This document shows positions 26,438 through 34,302 of a stretch of DNA of 64,000 bases, piece by piece (the first letter of the stretch is position 1; the number at the start of each line of letters is the position of its first letter). The DNA comes from Asaia siamensis (lineage in GTDB: Bacteria > Pseudomonadota > Alphaproteobacteria > Acetobacterales > Acetobacteraceae). Location: the NCBI RefSeq assembly GCF_014635085.1, contig NZ_BMCH01000002.1, positions 186,001 to 250,000 of the forward strand. Direction: 5' to 3'. Both the position numbers and the translations under genes were made by a program. Under the pieces are notes generated by a model. That model was not told the origin of the DNA. It saw only the letters and a list, made by a program, of their open reading frames with translations, and did not search any database.

Positions 26438-27343
26438 ATGGATGTTATGGAAGCGGCCGGTTCCGCGGTGCAGAAGGCTCAGTGGCAGGGCAGGCGCGAT
26501 GCGCTCGTCGCGGCGATACAGGGCGCGCATGGGGCCTACGTCCCTCTTGTCATGGGCATTGTCAACGCGACGCCCGACTCATTCTCCGATGGGGGGCGGC
26601 ATGATGCGCCCGATCAGGCCATTGCCCATGCCCGCCGCCTTGTCGCCGAAGGGGCGTCGCTGATCGATATCGGCGGAGAATCGACCCGGCCCGGCGCCGA
26701 TTTCGTGCCTGCATCCGAAGAAATTGCCCGCACCCGCCCGGTCATAGGCGCTCTGAGCGCTGGCCCTGCCTTTCTCTCAATCGATACCTATAAAGCCAGT
26801 GTCGCGCGTGAGGCCGTGCGTGCGGGGGCGGTCATGATCAACGATGTCTGGGGGATGCAACGCGATCCTGCCATGGCGTCGGTGATGGCCGAAACGGGTG
26901 CGGTGGCCGTGCTGATGCATAACCGCGAGACGATCGATCCGGCTCTCGATCTGCATGATGAATTCCGGCGCTTTTTCGATGCCATTCTGGTTCAGGCCGG
27001 GCGGGCAGGTATCCGGCGCGAGCATATCGTGCTCGACCCCGGTGTGGGCTTTGGCAAGACAGATCCGCAAAACCTCGAAAGTATCCGGCTGATCGGCTCC
27101 CTGCGCGAGGAATATGGCGTGCCGGTCCTGCTTGGCCTGTCGCGCAAATCGCTTTTTGGTCGTCTGCTTGGCCGCACGGTGGATGAGCGTCTGGCCGGAA
27201 CACTGGCGGCCAATCTCTGCGGCCAGTTGCAGGGGGCTGCCATTTTGCGTGTTCATGACGTCGCACCCCATGTCGATGCCGTGCATATCACTGGCCTGCT
27301 TGCCACCAAGGCCGTGCCAGCAACGGGGAGTTCGCGGTCATGA
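26438..27343 (+). CDS. folP: Dihydropteroate synthase
   Basis: A 301-residue TIM-barrel enzyme joining 4-aminobenzoate to hydroxymethyl-dihydropterin pyrophosphate. Motifs: VMGIVNATPDSFSDGG (38-53), LIDIGGESTRPGA (about 75-87), SIDTYKASVAREA, INDVWGMQRD, HIVLDPGVGFGKT and GLSRKSLFGRLLG. It is the first gene of folP-folBK-folE; the next ATG overlaps its stop (27340-27343). The start could also be Met4. It is the usual sulfonamide target. Confidence 0.96.
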   Translation: MDVMEAAGSAVQKAQWQGRRDALVAAIQGAHGAYVPLVMGIVNATPDSFSDGGRHDAPDQAIAHARRLVAEGASLIDIGGESTRPGADFVPASEEIARTRPVIGALSAGPAFLSIDTYKASVAREAVRAGAVMINDVWGMQRDPAMASVMAETGAVAVLMHNRETIDPALDLHDEFRRFFDAILVQAGRAGIRREHIVLDPGVGFGKTDPQNLESIRLIGSLREEYGVPVLLGLSRKSLFGRLLGRTVDERLAGTLAANLCGQLQGAAILRVHDVAPHVDAVHITGLLATKAVPATGSSRS

Positions 27344-28218
27344 CCCAGTCGATCATTCGCCTTGACGGGATTCATGTGTTCGGTCGGCATGGTGTCCTGC
27401 CGGAAGAGACACGGCTCGGGCAGAAATTCCTAATCGATCTGGTGGTCACGGTCGATACGGCCCGGGCCACGAGAGACGACGATTATCTCTTTGCGGTCTG
27501 TTATGCGTCCCTGTGCGACAGGGTGGTGGCGCTTGCCGCAGGCGAGCCCGTGCGTCTGATCGAAACGCTGGCCGACCGGATAGCCGAAGATCTTCTGGCG
27601 CATTTTCCGACCATCGCGCGCCTTACGGTGCGGGTCAGCAAGCCGGGCGCGCCCATTGCGCATCCTTTCGGCATGGTCAGTGTCGAGACAACGAAAGAGC
27701 GCCATCTGCCGGTCGGTTTTTCGCTCGGGTGCAATATGGGCGATCGCAAAAGCGCTCTGGACCTTGCCGTGACCTGGCTCGGCCTGACGCCTGGCCTGGA
27801 GATCGACGCGGTCTCGAGCCTGTATCGCACCGCCCCATGGGGCGGGGTGGAACAGCCCGATTTCTACAATCTCTGTGTCACGGGGCGGACCAGTCTCGAT
27901 GCCATGGCGCTTTTGCGTGTGTGCAAGGAAATCGAGACGCGTCTCGGTCGCGTGCCTTCTATACGCTGGGGGCAGAGGGCAATGGATGTCGATCTGCTTT
28001 ATCTTGGCGCGCAGGAAATGAGCAATGCCGTGCTCACCCTGCCACATCCGGGCATTGCGCAGCGGGCTTTTGTGCTCGTTCCCCTTGCAGAAATCGCTCC
28101 CGAACAGAAAATCAGTGGACTTTCCGTTTCGGACATGTTGGACAGGCTCCCCCGCGAGGCTGATGACGTTGTCCCCTGCGCGGAAGACCCGTCTTGCATT
28201 GCCGAGGACCAGAAATGA
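27340..28218 (+). CDS. Fused dihydroneopterin aldolase / hydroxymethyl-dihydropterin pyrophosphokinase
   Basis: A 292-residue two-domain enzyme (FolB-FolK). Residues 1-120 are the aldolase: [40 protein letters not shown] and the catalytic Lys in [10 protein letters not shown]. Residues about 125-270 are the pyrophosphokinase: [51 protein letters not shown] and [20 protein letters not shown]. The two activities make and pyrophosphorylate 6-hydroxymethyl-dihydropterin, the substrate of the upstream FolP. Both junctions are ATGA overlaps, so stoichiometry is probably fixed by coupled translation. Alphaproteobacteria usually have separate folB and folK, so the fusion is worth noting. Confidence 0.93.
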   Translation: MTQSIIRLDGIHVFGRHGVLPEETRLGQKFLIDLVVTVDTARATRDDDYLFAVCYASLCDRVVALAAGEPVRLIETLADRIAEDLLAHFPTIARLTVRVSKPGAPIAHPFGMVSVETTKERHLPVGFSLGCNMGDRKSALDLAVTWLGLTPGLEIDAVSSLYRTAPWGGVEQPDFYNLCVTGRTSLDAMALLRVCKEIETRLGRVPSIRWGQRAMDVDLLYLGAQEMSNAVLTLPHPGIAQRAFVLVPLAEIAPEQKISGLSVSDMLDRLPREADDVVPCAEDPSCIAEDQK

Positions 28219-28871
28219 CCAAACCGACTGCCGATCTCGTGGCGCTGGATGCCGCTCGCCACAAGGGGCAGGGTGGGGAGCGCCCCATCGCACCGATCGC
28301 AAAACCCGAAGATGCCGAAACACGCATTGCCGGTGCGGTGCGTGAAATCCTTCAGGCGCTGGGTGAAGACCCCGACCGCGAAGGGCTTTTCGAGACGCCG
28401 GGTCGCGTGGCGCGTATGTATCTCGACGTGCTGGGCGGGCTGCATGAAGACCCGCGTGAGCATCTGCACAAGCAGTTTCTGGCTGACCAGCATGAAGGCG
28501 CCGTGATCGTGCGCGATATCGGCTTTCATTCGATGTGCGAACATCATCTGCTGCCGTTTTTCGGCAAGGCGCATGTGGCCTATCTGCCCGAGGGTGGCCG
28601 TCTGACCGGGCTGAGCAAGATCGCCCGCACCGTGAACGTGCTGGCGCGCCGTCCGCAGCTGCAGGAGCGCCTGACGGATCAGATCGCCGCTTCCATCATC
28701 GAGGTGCTGGAACCCAAGGCCGTCATGGTTCTGGTCGAGGCCGAGCATATGTGCATGGCGATGCGCGGCATTCGCAATGTCGGCAGCCGTACGGTTACGA
28801 CAGTTGTGCGTGGCACCTGGCAGCGTGATGCTGCGTTACGTGCCGAGATCATGTCCTTGCTCAAGGGCTGA
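28215..28871 (+). CDS. folE: GTP cyclohydrolase I
   Basis: A 218-residue enzyme converting GTP to dihydroneopterin triphosphate, the entry to folate and, through QueD, to queuosine. Motifs: [38 protein letters not shown] with zinc-ligand Cys and His, [23 protein letters not shown] and [12 protein letters not shown] with the third ligand Cys. It therefore belongs to the zinc-dependent type IA class. The first 35 residues are an unconserved extension. The ATG at 28215 overlaps the folBK stop as ATGA. The queCDE genes at 37.7-39.6 kb use its product. Confidence 0.97.
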   Translation: MTKPTADLVALDAARHKGQGGERPIAPIAKPEDAETRIAGAVREILQALGEDPDREGLFETPGRVARMYLDVLGGLHEDPREHLHKQFLADQHEGAVIVRDIGFHSMCEHHLLPFFGKAHVAYLPEGGRLTGLSKIARTVNVLARRPQLQERLTDQIAASIIEVLEPKAVMVLVEAEHMCMAMRGIRNVGSRTVTTVVRGTWQRDAALRAEIMSLLKG

Positions 28872-28937
28872 GCCTCACGCCGCTGTGGTTTGACGCATAA
28901 GCCCCGATCTCTTTCATGATGGACAGGAAGAGGGAAA

Positions 28938-30101
28938 ATGAAAATGCGTCTGGCCCTTTATGCCCTGATGACATCGGCGGCACTTGCAGTTTCCTCTCCG
29001 GCGCTCTCATGGGCGGATGAGAGTGGGCTGGCCCCTGATGGGGGTGACAGTGTCGATCAGGGTTATGCGCCTTCGGGCAATGTCGAGATTATCGGGCGCT
29101 TTCACGAGGCACAGCCTTCCGGCATTGCCATTCTTTCCGATCACCGGCTTGTGCTGGGTTTTCCGCGCAGCCTGCATGATCATGATGGGCCAAGGCTCGC
29201 CTTGTTCGACCATGGCAAACTGACGCCCTTCCCCGACGCCCAGAGCCAGGGGCGTTTTGTTTCGCCTCTTGGCATGACGGTTGATTCCAGCGGTCAGCTC
29301 TGGGTGCTCGATGAAGGCATTCTGGCCGATAAGGGCACGGTGCCGGGTGCGGCAAGACTGATCCATATCGACCCGGCCTCAGCGCGCATCATCGAGGAAA
29401 TTCCGCTCACGGCGCCAGCGCTTCGGTCGGACAGTCATCCGAACGATCTGCGTATCGACCTGACCCATGGTGATCGCGGCACGGCCTTCATCACCGATTC
29501 TTCGCTTACCGTGCATCCGGCGCTCATTGTGGTGGATATCGCGACCGGCACCCAGCGCCGTCTTCTGGCCGATACCGAGCCGGTGATGCCGCGTCATGGT
29601 TTTCTGGCCGTGCTTGATGGCCAGGCGTCTCGTTATGACCCCGAGCATCCGACCATGGCGCAGGCCGGGGCGAATGGCATTGGGCTGAGTGCCGATCAGC
29701 AGACGCTGTTCTGGCAGCCACTGACAAGCCGCGAGCTTTATTCGGCGCCGACCGCCGTGCTGGCTGACCCCAAGGCGAGTGAGACCGAAATCGAATTCAG
29801 CGTGAAGGATGAAGGCGAGGCCGGTATGGGCGATGGCATGGCCACCGCACCCGATGGTCGTCTGTTTCTGACCGATATCGAGCGGCACGGTATTCTTGCC
29901 CGTGCGCCTGATGGCCGGATTTCGGTCATTGCGCATGACCCGCGGCTGATCGCGCCCGATGGTCTGGCCTATAGCGATAATGTGCTCTACGCCACGATCG
30001 GCCAATGGTCGCGTCAGCCTGCCTTTCATGGCGGCGTGGACAAGGAGCAGGGGCCCTGGCTTCTGGTCAGGATCGGGCTGCCAGCTGCTCCGGCCCCCTG
30101 A
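28938..30101 (+). CDS. Secreted major-royal-jelly-protein-family beta-propeller
   Basis: A 387-residue protein with a type I signal peptide (MKMRLALYALMTSAALAVSSPALSWA, cleavage near residue 26). The mature part has the beta-propeller strands typical of the MRJP/yellow family: SGIAILSDHRLVLGFPR, VDSSGQLWVLDEG, HPNDLRIDLTHGDRGTAFITDSS and APDGLAYSDNVLYATIGQWSRQPAFHGG. Bacterial members are often annotated as SMP-30/gluconolactonase-like or L-dopachrome tautomerase-related. The enzymatic role is not established. AGGAAGAGGG directly upstream is a strong ribosome-binding site. It faces the mgtC-type gene. Confidence 0.8.
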   Translation: MKMRLALYALMTSAALAVSSPALSWADESGLAPDGGDSVDQGYAPSGNVEIIGRFHEAQPSGIAILSDHRLVLGFPRSLHDHDGPRLALFDHGKLTPFPDAQSQGRFVSPLGMTVDSSGQLWVLDEGILADKGTVPGAARLIHIDPASARIIEEIPLTAPALRSDSHPNDLRIDLTHGDRGTAFITDSSLTVHPALIVVDIATGTQRRLLADTEPVMPRHGFLAVLDGQASRYDPEHPTMAQAGANGIGLSADQQTLFWQPLTSRELYSAPTAVLADPKASETEIEFSVKDEGEAGMGDGMATAPDGRLFLTDIERHGILARAPDGRISVIAHDPRLIAPDGLAYSDNVLYATIGQWSRQPAFHGGVDKEQGPWLLVRIGLPAAPAP

Positions 30102-30116
30102 GGCCTGTGCGAAGGA

Positions 30117-30833
30117 TCAGGTGTCGGCGTTGAGTGAAAGCGACGCCGCCATCACGCGGCTGTCCTGCATCAGGGCCGAGATCAGTGCTTCGAGTGCGCC
30201 CGGCCCGTTTGAGGAGACCATCAGGCTGACATTGATGGCGGCCTGTTCGTCTTCTTCCTCATTCAGAGACAGTTTGCCGATCGTGTAATCGGCTTCCTCA
30301 AGCTGCTCCTTGAGCAGGGCAGTCATTTCCTGCACCGATTGACGGCAGGTCAGGACGCGCAGCCCATAACCGGCTTCCATCGATTTTGCCTGAAGGGGAA
30401 TGCGGTCGATGGCTCGCACGATGGGCCGCAGCAGCGTGTTGCCTGCGATGATGAAGAAGGTGAGCAGGAACCCTTCGGCCAGCATGTCGCTACCGACACA
30501 GGCACCGACTGCCGCTGAGCACCAGAGCGTCGCGGCAGTATTCATGCCGCGCACTGTGGCGCCCTCCTTGATGATCGCGCCAGCGCCGAGAAAGCCGATG
30601 CCTGACACGACATACGCAATGACACGCAGCGATTCGACATCGCCCGCAATACGCTGCGCAAGATCGACGAAGGCTGCGCCGCCAAGGGCGACGAGGGCAT
30701 TGGTGCGTACCCCTGCCGTGCGCTGTCGATATTGCCTCTCAGCTCCGATCAGCGTGCCGAAGACGAAGGCTGCGAGCAGGCTGATGCTCGAATCCGTGAA
30801 GGAATGGAGGTCGAATGTTTCGATGAACCGCAC
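30117..30833 (-). CDS. MgtC/SapB-family membrane protein
   Basis: A 238-residue protein. The first 145 residues contain four to five membrane helices with the MgtC signature: FGTLIGAERQYRQRTAGVRTNALVALGGAAFV and GIGFLGAGAIIKEGATVRGMNTAATLWCSAAVG. Residues from about 160 form an ACT-like cytoplasmic domain (YGLRVLTCRQSVQEM). In pathogens MgtC acts on F-ATPase and magnesium or acid stress; in environmental bacteria its role is unclear. The start is uncertain: GTG at 30833 has GGAG five bases upstream, while TTG at 30854 has none. It converges on the MRJP gene, 15 bp apart. Confidence 0.85.
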   Translation of the reverse strand: MRFIETFDLHSFTDSSISLLAAFVFGTLIGAERQYRQRTAGVRTNALVALGGAAFVDLAQRIAGDVESLRVIAYVVSGIGFLGAGAIIKEGATVRGMNTAATLWCSAAVGACVGSDMLAEGFLLTFFIIAGNTLLRPIVRAIDRIPLQAKSMEAGYGLRVLTCRQSVQEMTALLKEQLEEADYTIGKLSLNEEEDEQAAINVSLMVSSNGPGALEALISALMQDSRVMAASLSLNADT

Positions 30834-31039
30834 GGGAGCTCCAGTCTGTTGCAAGAGGGCTGGCCCCGCTGGTCTAGTCGGTTTTGTCGCCTGCGCCCAC
30901 CCGGCAGACGGTGGATGAGGATGAGGCCCGACCAGCGTTGCAACATTAAGTCACGTGAATGTGAGGTGGTGCCCGGTCCAGAGTGCCGCGCGTTACGGGG
31001 CGCGCCCCCCCGCAAGGAATGATTTCAGGAGGGACGACG

Positions 31040-32515
31040 ATGGAGAGGAGAGGCTCAGGCCTGTCAGCCGCGCTGTTCGCGCATCTGACAGTCATGGTTC
31101 TGTGCGGGCTGGCTGCGTCTATGGCCGATGAGGCCCATGCCGTGACAACCCTTACAGCGCAAAGCCAGACGACCCCGGCGCAGATCCCTCACGGAAAGTC
31201 CGTCCCGCTCGCCGGTGAGGCGCGTCCAGACAGTGTGGCGCGGCGCAAGGCAGCGCGCGCCCGTCCCTCGCGCCCTGTCGCGCCTGTGCGTCAGCCTGTA
31301 TCCCAGAGCTTCTGGAGCGGTATCAAGACGCATATGACCATCGAGGGTGGCATTGCAGCCAATCCCTGGACGCGATCGGGGCGCAATTTTGGTCAGTTCT
31401 TTCTTGATCGCGCGAATACCGCCACGCTCAACCAGATCCTGGGCTCCGTCTCGCATGACATGGCCGAGATAGGTGGAGGTTATGGCATCGGCTTTGTGGC
31501 AGAGGCGATGTACGGCTCTGACTCCCGCTTCGATGTGACGGTGGGTATGGGCGACCGCGCTCTGAGTGGCATGTATCAATGGGCGCCGACTCAGGCGCAT
31601 ATCGACCTGCATACACCCTGGATATTCGGCAAGGGGATCGATTTCCAGATCGGTCAATCCTACGGGCTCATGGGGTCGGAAGGCCCGGCGGCGCTGTCCC
31701 GTCCCTTTTACAGCTATAATTACAGCTCCGATTTCATCGTGCCGTTCCAGACGGTCGGCATTATCGCCACCGCGCATCTCAGCCCTCATGTCGATGGTAT
31801 TCTCGGCATTGATGCGGGTAATTCCACCACCTTCGGACAGAGCGGCAACAACAACAGGCCCAAGGGCTATCTGGGTGTGTCCTTTACCCATCTGATGAAA
31901 GGCCGTCTTGACGGGCATCTGATCGGGCGCGCCGGGCCGCAGGGCCATGATGGAGACCCCCGTATCTCGCCTGAGGGCTGGGTCAGTGCCGGAATCGGTG
32001 ATCAGGCAGCGCATCGCATGCAGTACAATGCCGATCTGCTGCTGACCTATCATGCCAGCAAGACGCTCAGCGTCACCTTTGCGAGCACCTGGCTTCATGA
32101 CGAGATCCCTGATGACGATCTCTATGGCAGCACCGCCTATCTCGCCTGGACGCTCACGCCGTCATTGCAGCTCAATCTGCGCGGCGAGGTGTTTCGTGAC
32201 AATACGGGGGTGATGATTGCCGCCTATCCCGGTACGACGTCCTTCGGCAAACAGCTGCGTAACGAGCCTTATCCGTTCTATGCGGCGCCGCCCACGACCT
32301 ATGGCGATCTGACGCTCGGGCTGCATTACGAGCCCGCTTTCATCAACCGACACATGCCGCTAGGCCGCTTCGTTCTTCGGCCCGAGATACGGGTTGATCA
32401 CAGCCTGAACGGGACAAGACCCTTCAATCGCGAAGCACCAGCGAGCGATCCGATCGTACGCAATGGAGATTCGACCATGTTCTGGTTCTCCTGCGATGTG
32501 GTCTGGACGTTCTGA
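31040..32515 (+). CDS. Outer-membrane beta-barrel protein (OmpL-like porin-2 family)
   Basis: A 491-residue protein with an N-terminal signal region (SAALFAHLTVMVLCGLAASMADEAHA) followed by a low-complexity Arg/Pro/Ala linker to about residue 90. After that come alternating amphipathic strands from SFWSGIKTHMTIEGGIAANPW, ending in the aromatic terminus CDVVWTF, as required for outer-membrane insertion. ANPWTRSGRNFGQFFLDR resembles the start of the putative beta-barrel porin-2 family. Substrate is unknown. AGGAGGG lies before the ATG at 31040, which is why I do not use the earlier frame start at 30983. Confidence 0.78.
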   Translation: MERRGSGLSAALFAHLTVMVLCGLAASMADEAHAVTTLTAQSQTTPAQIPHGKSVPLAGEARPDSVARRKAARARPSRPVAPVRQPVSQSFWSGIKTHMTIEGGIAANPWTRSGRNFGQFFLDRANTATLNQILGSVSHDMAEIGGGYGIGFVAEAMYGSDSRFDVTVGMGDRALSGMYQWAPTQAHIDLHTPWIFGKGIDFQIGQSYGLMGSEGPAALSRPFYSYNYSSDFIVPFQTVGIIATAHLSPHVDGILGIDAGNSTTFGQSGNNNRPKGYLGVSFTHLMKGRLDGHLIGRAGPQGHDGDPRISPEGWVSAGIGDQAAHRMQYNADLLLTYHASKTLSVTFASTWLHDEIPDDDLYGSTAYLAWTLTPSLQLNLRGEVFRDNTGVMIAAYPGTTSFGKQLRNEPYPFYAAPPTTYGDLTLGLHYEPAFINRHMPLGRFVLRPEIRVDHSLNGTRPFNREAPASDPIVRNGDSTMFWFSCDVVWTF

Positions 32516-32537
32516 TTGCCTGCCGCAGGAGCGGGGC

Positions 32538-33314
32538 CTAACCGGGCACCGCAGCGGAGCCTGCCAGCAAGCCGCCATCGATCGAGAATTCGGAGCCGGT
32601 GATATAGGTAACCTCGTCAGAGGCCAGCATGACGCAGATTGCGGCGACCTCATCGACTGTGCCGAAGCGTTTGAGAGGTGTGTCGGCGACGAGGGCCTTC
32701 ATGCGTGCTTCACGATCAGGCCCGTCGCCGAGCATGGCTTCCCACATCGGCGTGAGAATGGCCGCCGGGTGAATGGAATTGCAGCGTATTGCCCAGCCTT
32801 TCTGGGCGGCATAGAGCGCAACGCTTTTCGTGTGATTGCGAATGGCAGCCTTTGATGATGCATAGGCAGCCGCACCCGGTATGCCGACAAGTCCTGAGCG
32901 CGAGGAAATATTGATGATCGACCCGGTGCCGCGCCGCCCCATACCGCGCAACGCGTAACGACAGCCAAGAAACGTGCCGTCCAGATTGGTTCGATGCACC
33001 GCGTGCCAGTCTGTCAGGGTCGCATGTTCAGGATCATGGGCGACAACGCCGTTCTCAAATCCGGTAATTCCGGCATTATTGACGACAATATCAGGCGATG
33101 GACAGAATGAGGCCAAGGCCTCCCAGTCCTTTTCGGAGCGCACGTCCAGTGAGAGAAAACGGCAGGAAAGCGCCTCGGCCTCGCGCTGGCCATTCTCTGC
33201 ATCGATATCGGTCAGAATGACGTTGCAGCCCTCATCGCGAAAATGGCGTGCAATTGCGAGCCCTATCCCGCGTGCTGCGCCCGTAATGACAGCAGTCTTG
33301 TCTGAAAGACGCAT
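32538..33314 (-). CDS. Short-chain dehydrogenase/reductase
   Basis: A 258-residue classical [18 protein letters not shown] near residue 10, Asp in [11 protein letters not shown] suggesting [11 protein letters not shown] near 85, SSRSGLVG with the catalytic Ser, and [11 protein letters not shown] near 150. C-terminal [13 protein letters not shown] fits the family. ATG at 33314 is used; an upstream TTG at 33341 would add nine residues. The gene converges on the beta-barrel gene and is divergent from the SRPBCC-like gene. Substrate unknown. Confidence 0.85.
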   Translation of the reverse strand: MRLSDKTAVITGAARGIGLAIARHFRDEGCNVILTDIDAENGQREAEALSCRFLSLDVRSEKDWEALASFCPSPDIVVNNAGITGFENGVVAHDPEHATLTDWHAVHRTNLDGTFLGCRYALRGMGRRGTGSIINISSRSGLVGIPGAAAYASSKAAIRNHTKSVALYAAQKGWAIRCNSIHPAAILTPMWEAMLGDGPDREARMKALVADTPLKRFGTVDEVAAICVMLASDEVTYITGSEFSIDGGLLAGSAAVPG

Positions 33315-33410
33315 GAGCGAGTGATCCTGATGATGAGACAAGTAAGTCCAGGAATTTATCCTGTTTCACTTCCGTGTTTCCTCTCAATTATTCGGGATGG
33401 CAGAAGGCTC

Positions 33411-33986
33411 ATGCCCGATATTAATATGAAAGCTGTTAGTCGAATGGTTGAAATGCCTCTTTTCGAGCCGGTTCATTTCCAGGAGTGTCATTCAAGGGTT
33501 ATTCACGCCTCTGCGGGCGCGTGCCTTGATGCGGTCGAGGCGTTTACGGTCGAGCAGGATCCACTCATCCGGTTTTGTTTGGGGGTGCGTGATCTGCCGG
33601 GGCGGATGATCCTGGGGCAGGCTGCGCATCGCTTCAGCATGAAAAGCTTTGTTTTTCTCGGGCGCATTGGGGATGTTTCTCTCGCGTATGGGCTGGCTGG
33701 CTCATTCTGGCGCTGGGATTATGGTCTCGACCAGCAAGCGGCCCAGGGGGCCAGCTTCTGGGCAGGAGACGGCCCGTCGTGTCGTCTGCTCCTCACCTTC
33801 GAAACCGACTTTATTAGCGATGATCAGATCCGGCTTCTGACCCGAACGCGTATCTCCTGTCCCGATTCTGCCATGCGCAGCCGAATGGCGGCCTATTGGA
33901 TGGCCATACGACCCGTGAGTGGTCTGATCCGGAGGCGCCTGCTTGCAAGAGTGGCGCATTATGCCACGAAACAAGGCGCTTATTGA
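33411..33986 (+). CDS. SRPBCC-like protein of unknown function
   Basis: A protein of about 191 residues, without signal peptide or membrane segments. After about 25 residues the pattern FEPVHFQECHSRVIHASAGACLDAVEAFTV begins a START/SRPBCC-like fold. The end, RLLTRTRISCPDSAMRSRMAAYWMAIRPVSGLIRRRLLARV, resembles a conserved terminal motif of uncharacterised proteins (tR..c.d..ar..f..YW..IrP.SGlIRR). SRPBCC folds usually bind hydrophobic ligands, but no ligand is known here. The start is unsure: the frame is open from 33321, ATG at 33411 has a close AGAAGG, and 33426 is also possible. Confidence 0.6.
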   Translation: MPDINMKAVSRMVEMPLFEPVHFQECHSRVIHASAGACLDAVEAFTVEQDPLIRFCLGVRDLPGRMILGQAAHRFSMKSFVFLGRIGDVSLAYGLAGSFWRWDYGLDQQAAQGASFWAGDGPSCRLLLTFETDFISDDQIRLLTRTRISCPDSAMRSRMAAYWMAIRPVSGLIRRRLLARVAHYATKQGAY

Positions 33987-34302
33987 TCGATATTTTAATA
34001 CTATAGAAATAGTTTCATTAAAATGACGTTATTTGACGGTCATAGGTGTGTTCTAGACATCATCCGATAGATTTTTTATGAAAAATGATTGTCCAGTTCT
34101 CACCTATCGGTGAGATCGGCCCTTTCGATAAAAACCGCTTTTTTCGAAAAATAAATAATTGAATCGCCGTATCCCCTTGTGTTTCAGGGGTTGTCACATT
34201 GCGATACGATGCAATATCACGGTTCCGTGTTCACGGGCGGTGGCGAGCCGTTCCATGTGGAAAAGTAATCCAAAATAGAAATTAAAAATCATAAGTATTG
34301 AG
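33987..34302. other. AT-rich 316-bp region upstream of the second Hint gene
   Basis: No gene is seen. The DNA is markedly AT-rich, with long runs such as AAAAATAAATAATTG near 34150. A 6-bp stem CTCACC/GGTGAG lies near 34099-34114. The region probably carries the promoter of the Hint gene, but no -35/-10 pair is convincing by eye. Confidence 0.5.
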
